A stretch of 64,000 nt of DNA from Anaerorhabdus sp036636695 (GTDB lineage: Bacteria; Bacillota_I; Bacilli_A; Erysipelotrichales; Erysipelotrichaceae), in the NCBI RefSeq assembly GCF_036636695.1, contig NZ_JAVWNW010000005.1, one strand, 5' to 3'. The notes beneath the pieces are model-generated. The model did not search any database, was not told where the DNA came from, and saw only the letters and a program-made list of their open reading frames with translations. This document shows, one piece after another, positions 63,919 to 64,000 of this stretch. Both the position numbers and the translations under genes were made by a program. Each line of letters begins with the position of its first letter. Position 1 is the stretch's first letter.

Positions 63919-63951
63919 AGATGCACATTTTATAAAGTGTGCATCTTTTTA
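63919..63951 (+). terminator. Terminator of the PTS operon
   Basis: Stem AGATGCACA/TGTGCATCT with a ten-base loop and T5 run. The operon therefore appears complete without a IIA gene. Confidence 0.85.
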
Positions 63952-63980
63952 TTATGTGAGACAAAGTCGAACATAAAAAC

Positions 63981-63997
63981 CACACGCTAAGCGTGTG
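63981..63997. repeat. Short perfect hairpin at window edge
   Basis: CACACGC-TAA-GCGTGTG. It may be half of a terminator for a gene beyond the window or part of an intergenic repeat; context is missing. Confidence 0.4.
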
Positions 63998-64000
63998 AGA

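Noticed and set aside
1..64000. CRISPR arrays, insertion sequences, prophage.
   Set aside because: No regularly spaced repeats, transposase, integrase or phage structural genes were recognised by reading the sequence and products.

Overview
The window looks like chromosomal DNA of a low-GC Gram-positive anaerobe (Bacillota). The evidence is strongly A+T-rich coding sequence, purine-rich ribosome binding sites, dense head-to-tail operons with ATGA overlaps, many lipoproteins, TGA used as a stop (so not a mollicute code), and an RpoN/LevR/mannose-type PTS block. A gut-associated member such as an Erysipelotrichales-like organism would fit, but that placement is inference.

Layout. 1-5854: an aromatic amino-acid operon (aroC, an aroE-aroK fusion, aroF, aroA, tyrA, aroQ). 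5858-9097: an oxidoreductase, a MATE exporter, a NusG-domain-II protein and a Gx-family membrane protein. 9147-11868: a MarR-controlled operon (MarR, old-yellow-enzyme reductase with HGDR motif and Fe-S cluster, flavodoxin, lipoprotein) that I read as a bilirubin reductase locus, bilQRS. 12018-15635: minus-strand genes for a phosphatase, a nucleoside phosphorylase and a two-gene envelope pair ending in a phosphodiester glycosidase. 15865-16016: tRNA-Glu and tRNA-Trp. 16153-20727: an A+T-rich accessory island just after the tRNAs, with a nuclease-DUF2075 helicase gene overlapping a large membrane protein gene, then the decayed end of another nuclease/helicase gene. This is the best candidate for an undescribed defence-type system.

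20746-34412 is a large ribose and nucleoside module: rbsR-K-D-A-C-B, a 37-residue membrane peptide with a nucleoside hydrolase, then an IclR regulator, a BMP-type nucleoside ABC transporter and a nucleoside phosphorylase. The hydrolase or phosphorylase would release ribose or ribose-1-phosphate from imported nucleosides. 34449-40616 holds two MerR regulators, a broken NUDIX gene, a secreted flavin reductase behind a 19-bp-spacer MerR-type promoter, an alkylation-repair pair (ogt, alkA) and a thioredoxin-fold lipoprotein. 40881-48796 has two GHKL sensor kinases, one LytTR response regulator, an oxidoreductase, and an APC permease/amidohydrolase operon. 48850-57207 is mixed: an altered metallophosphoesterase, a BlaI/M56-M23 sensor pair with operator, redox proteins, purC, an aldehyde dehydrogenase and a TspO-like membrane protein. 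57207-63894 is a sigma-54 regulon: an orphan PTS IIB, rpoN, a LevR-type activator, and a IIB-IIC-IID operon behind a clear -24/-12 promoter that sits inside the levR terminator hairpin.

No CRISPR array, intact insertion sequence, rRNA or prophage was seen.
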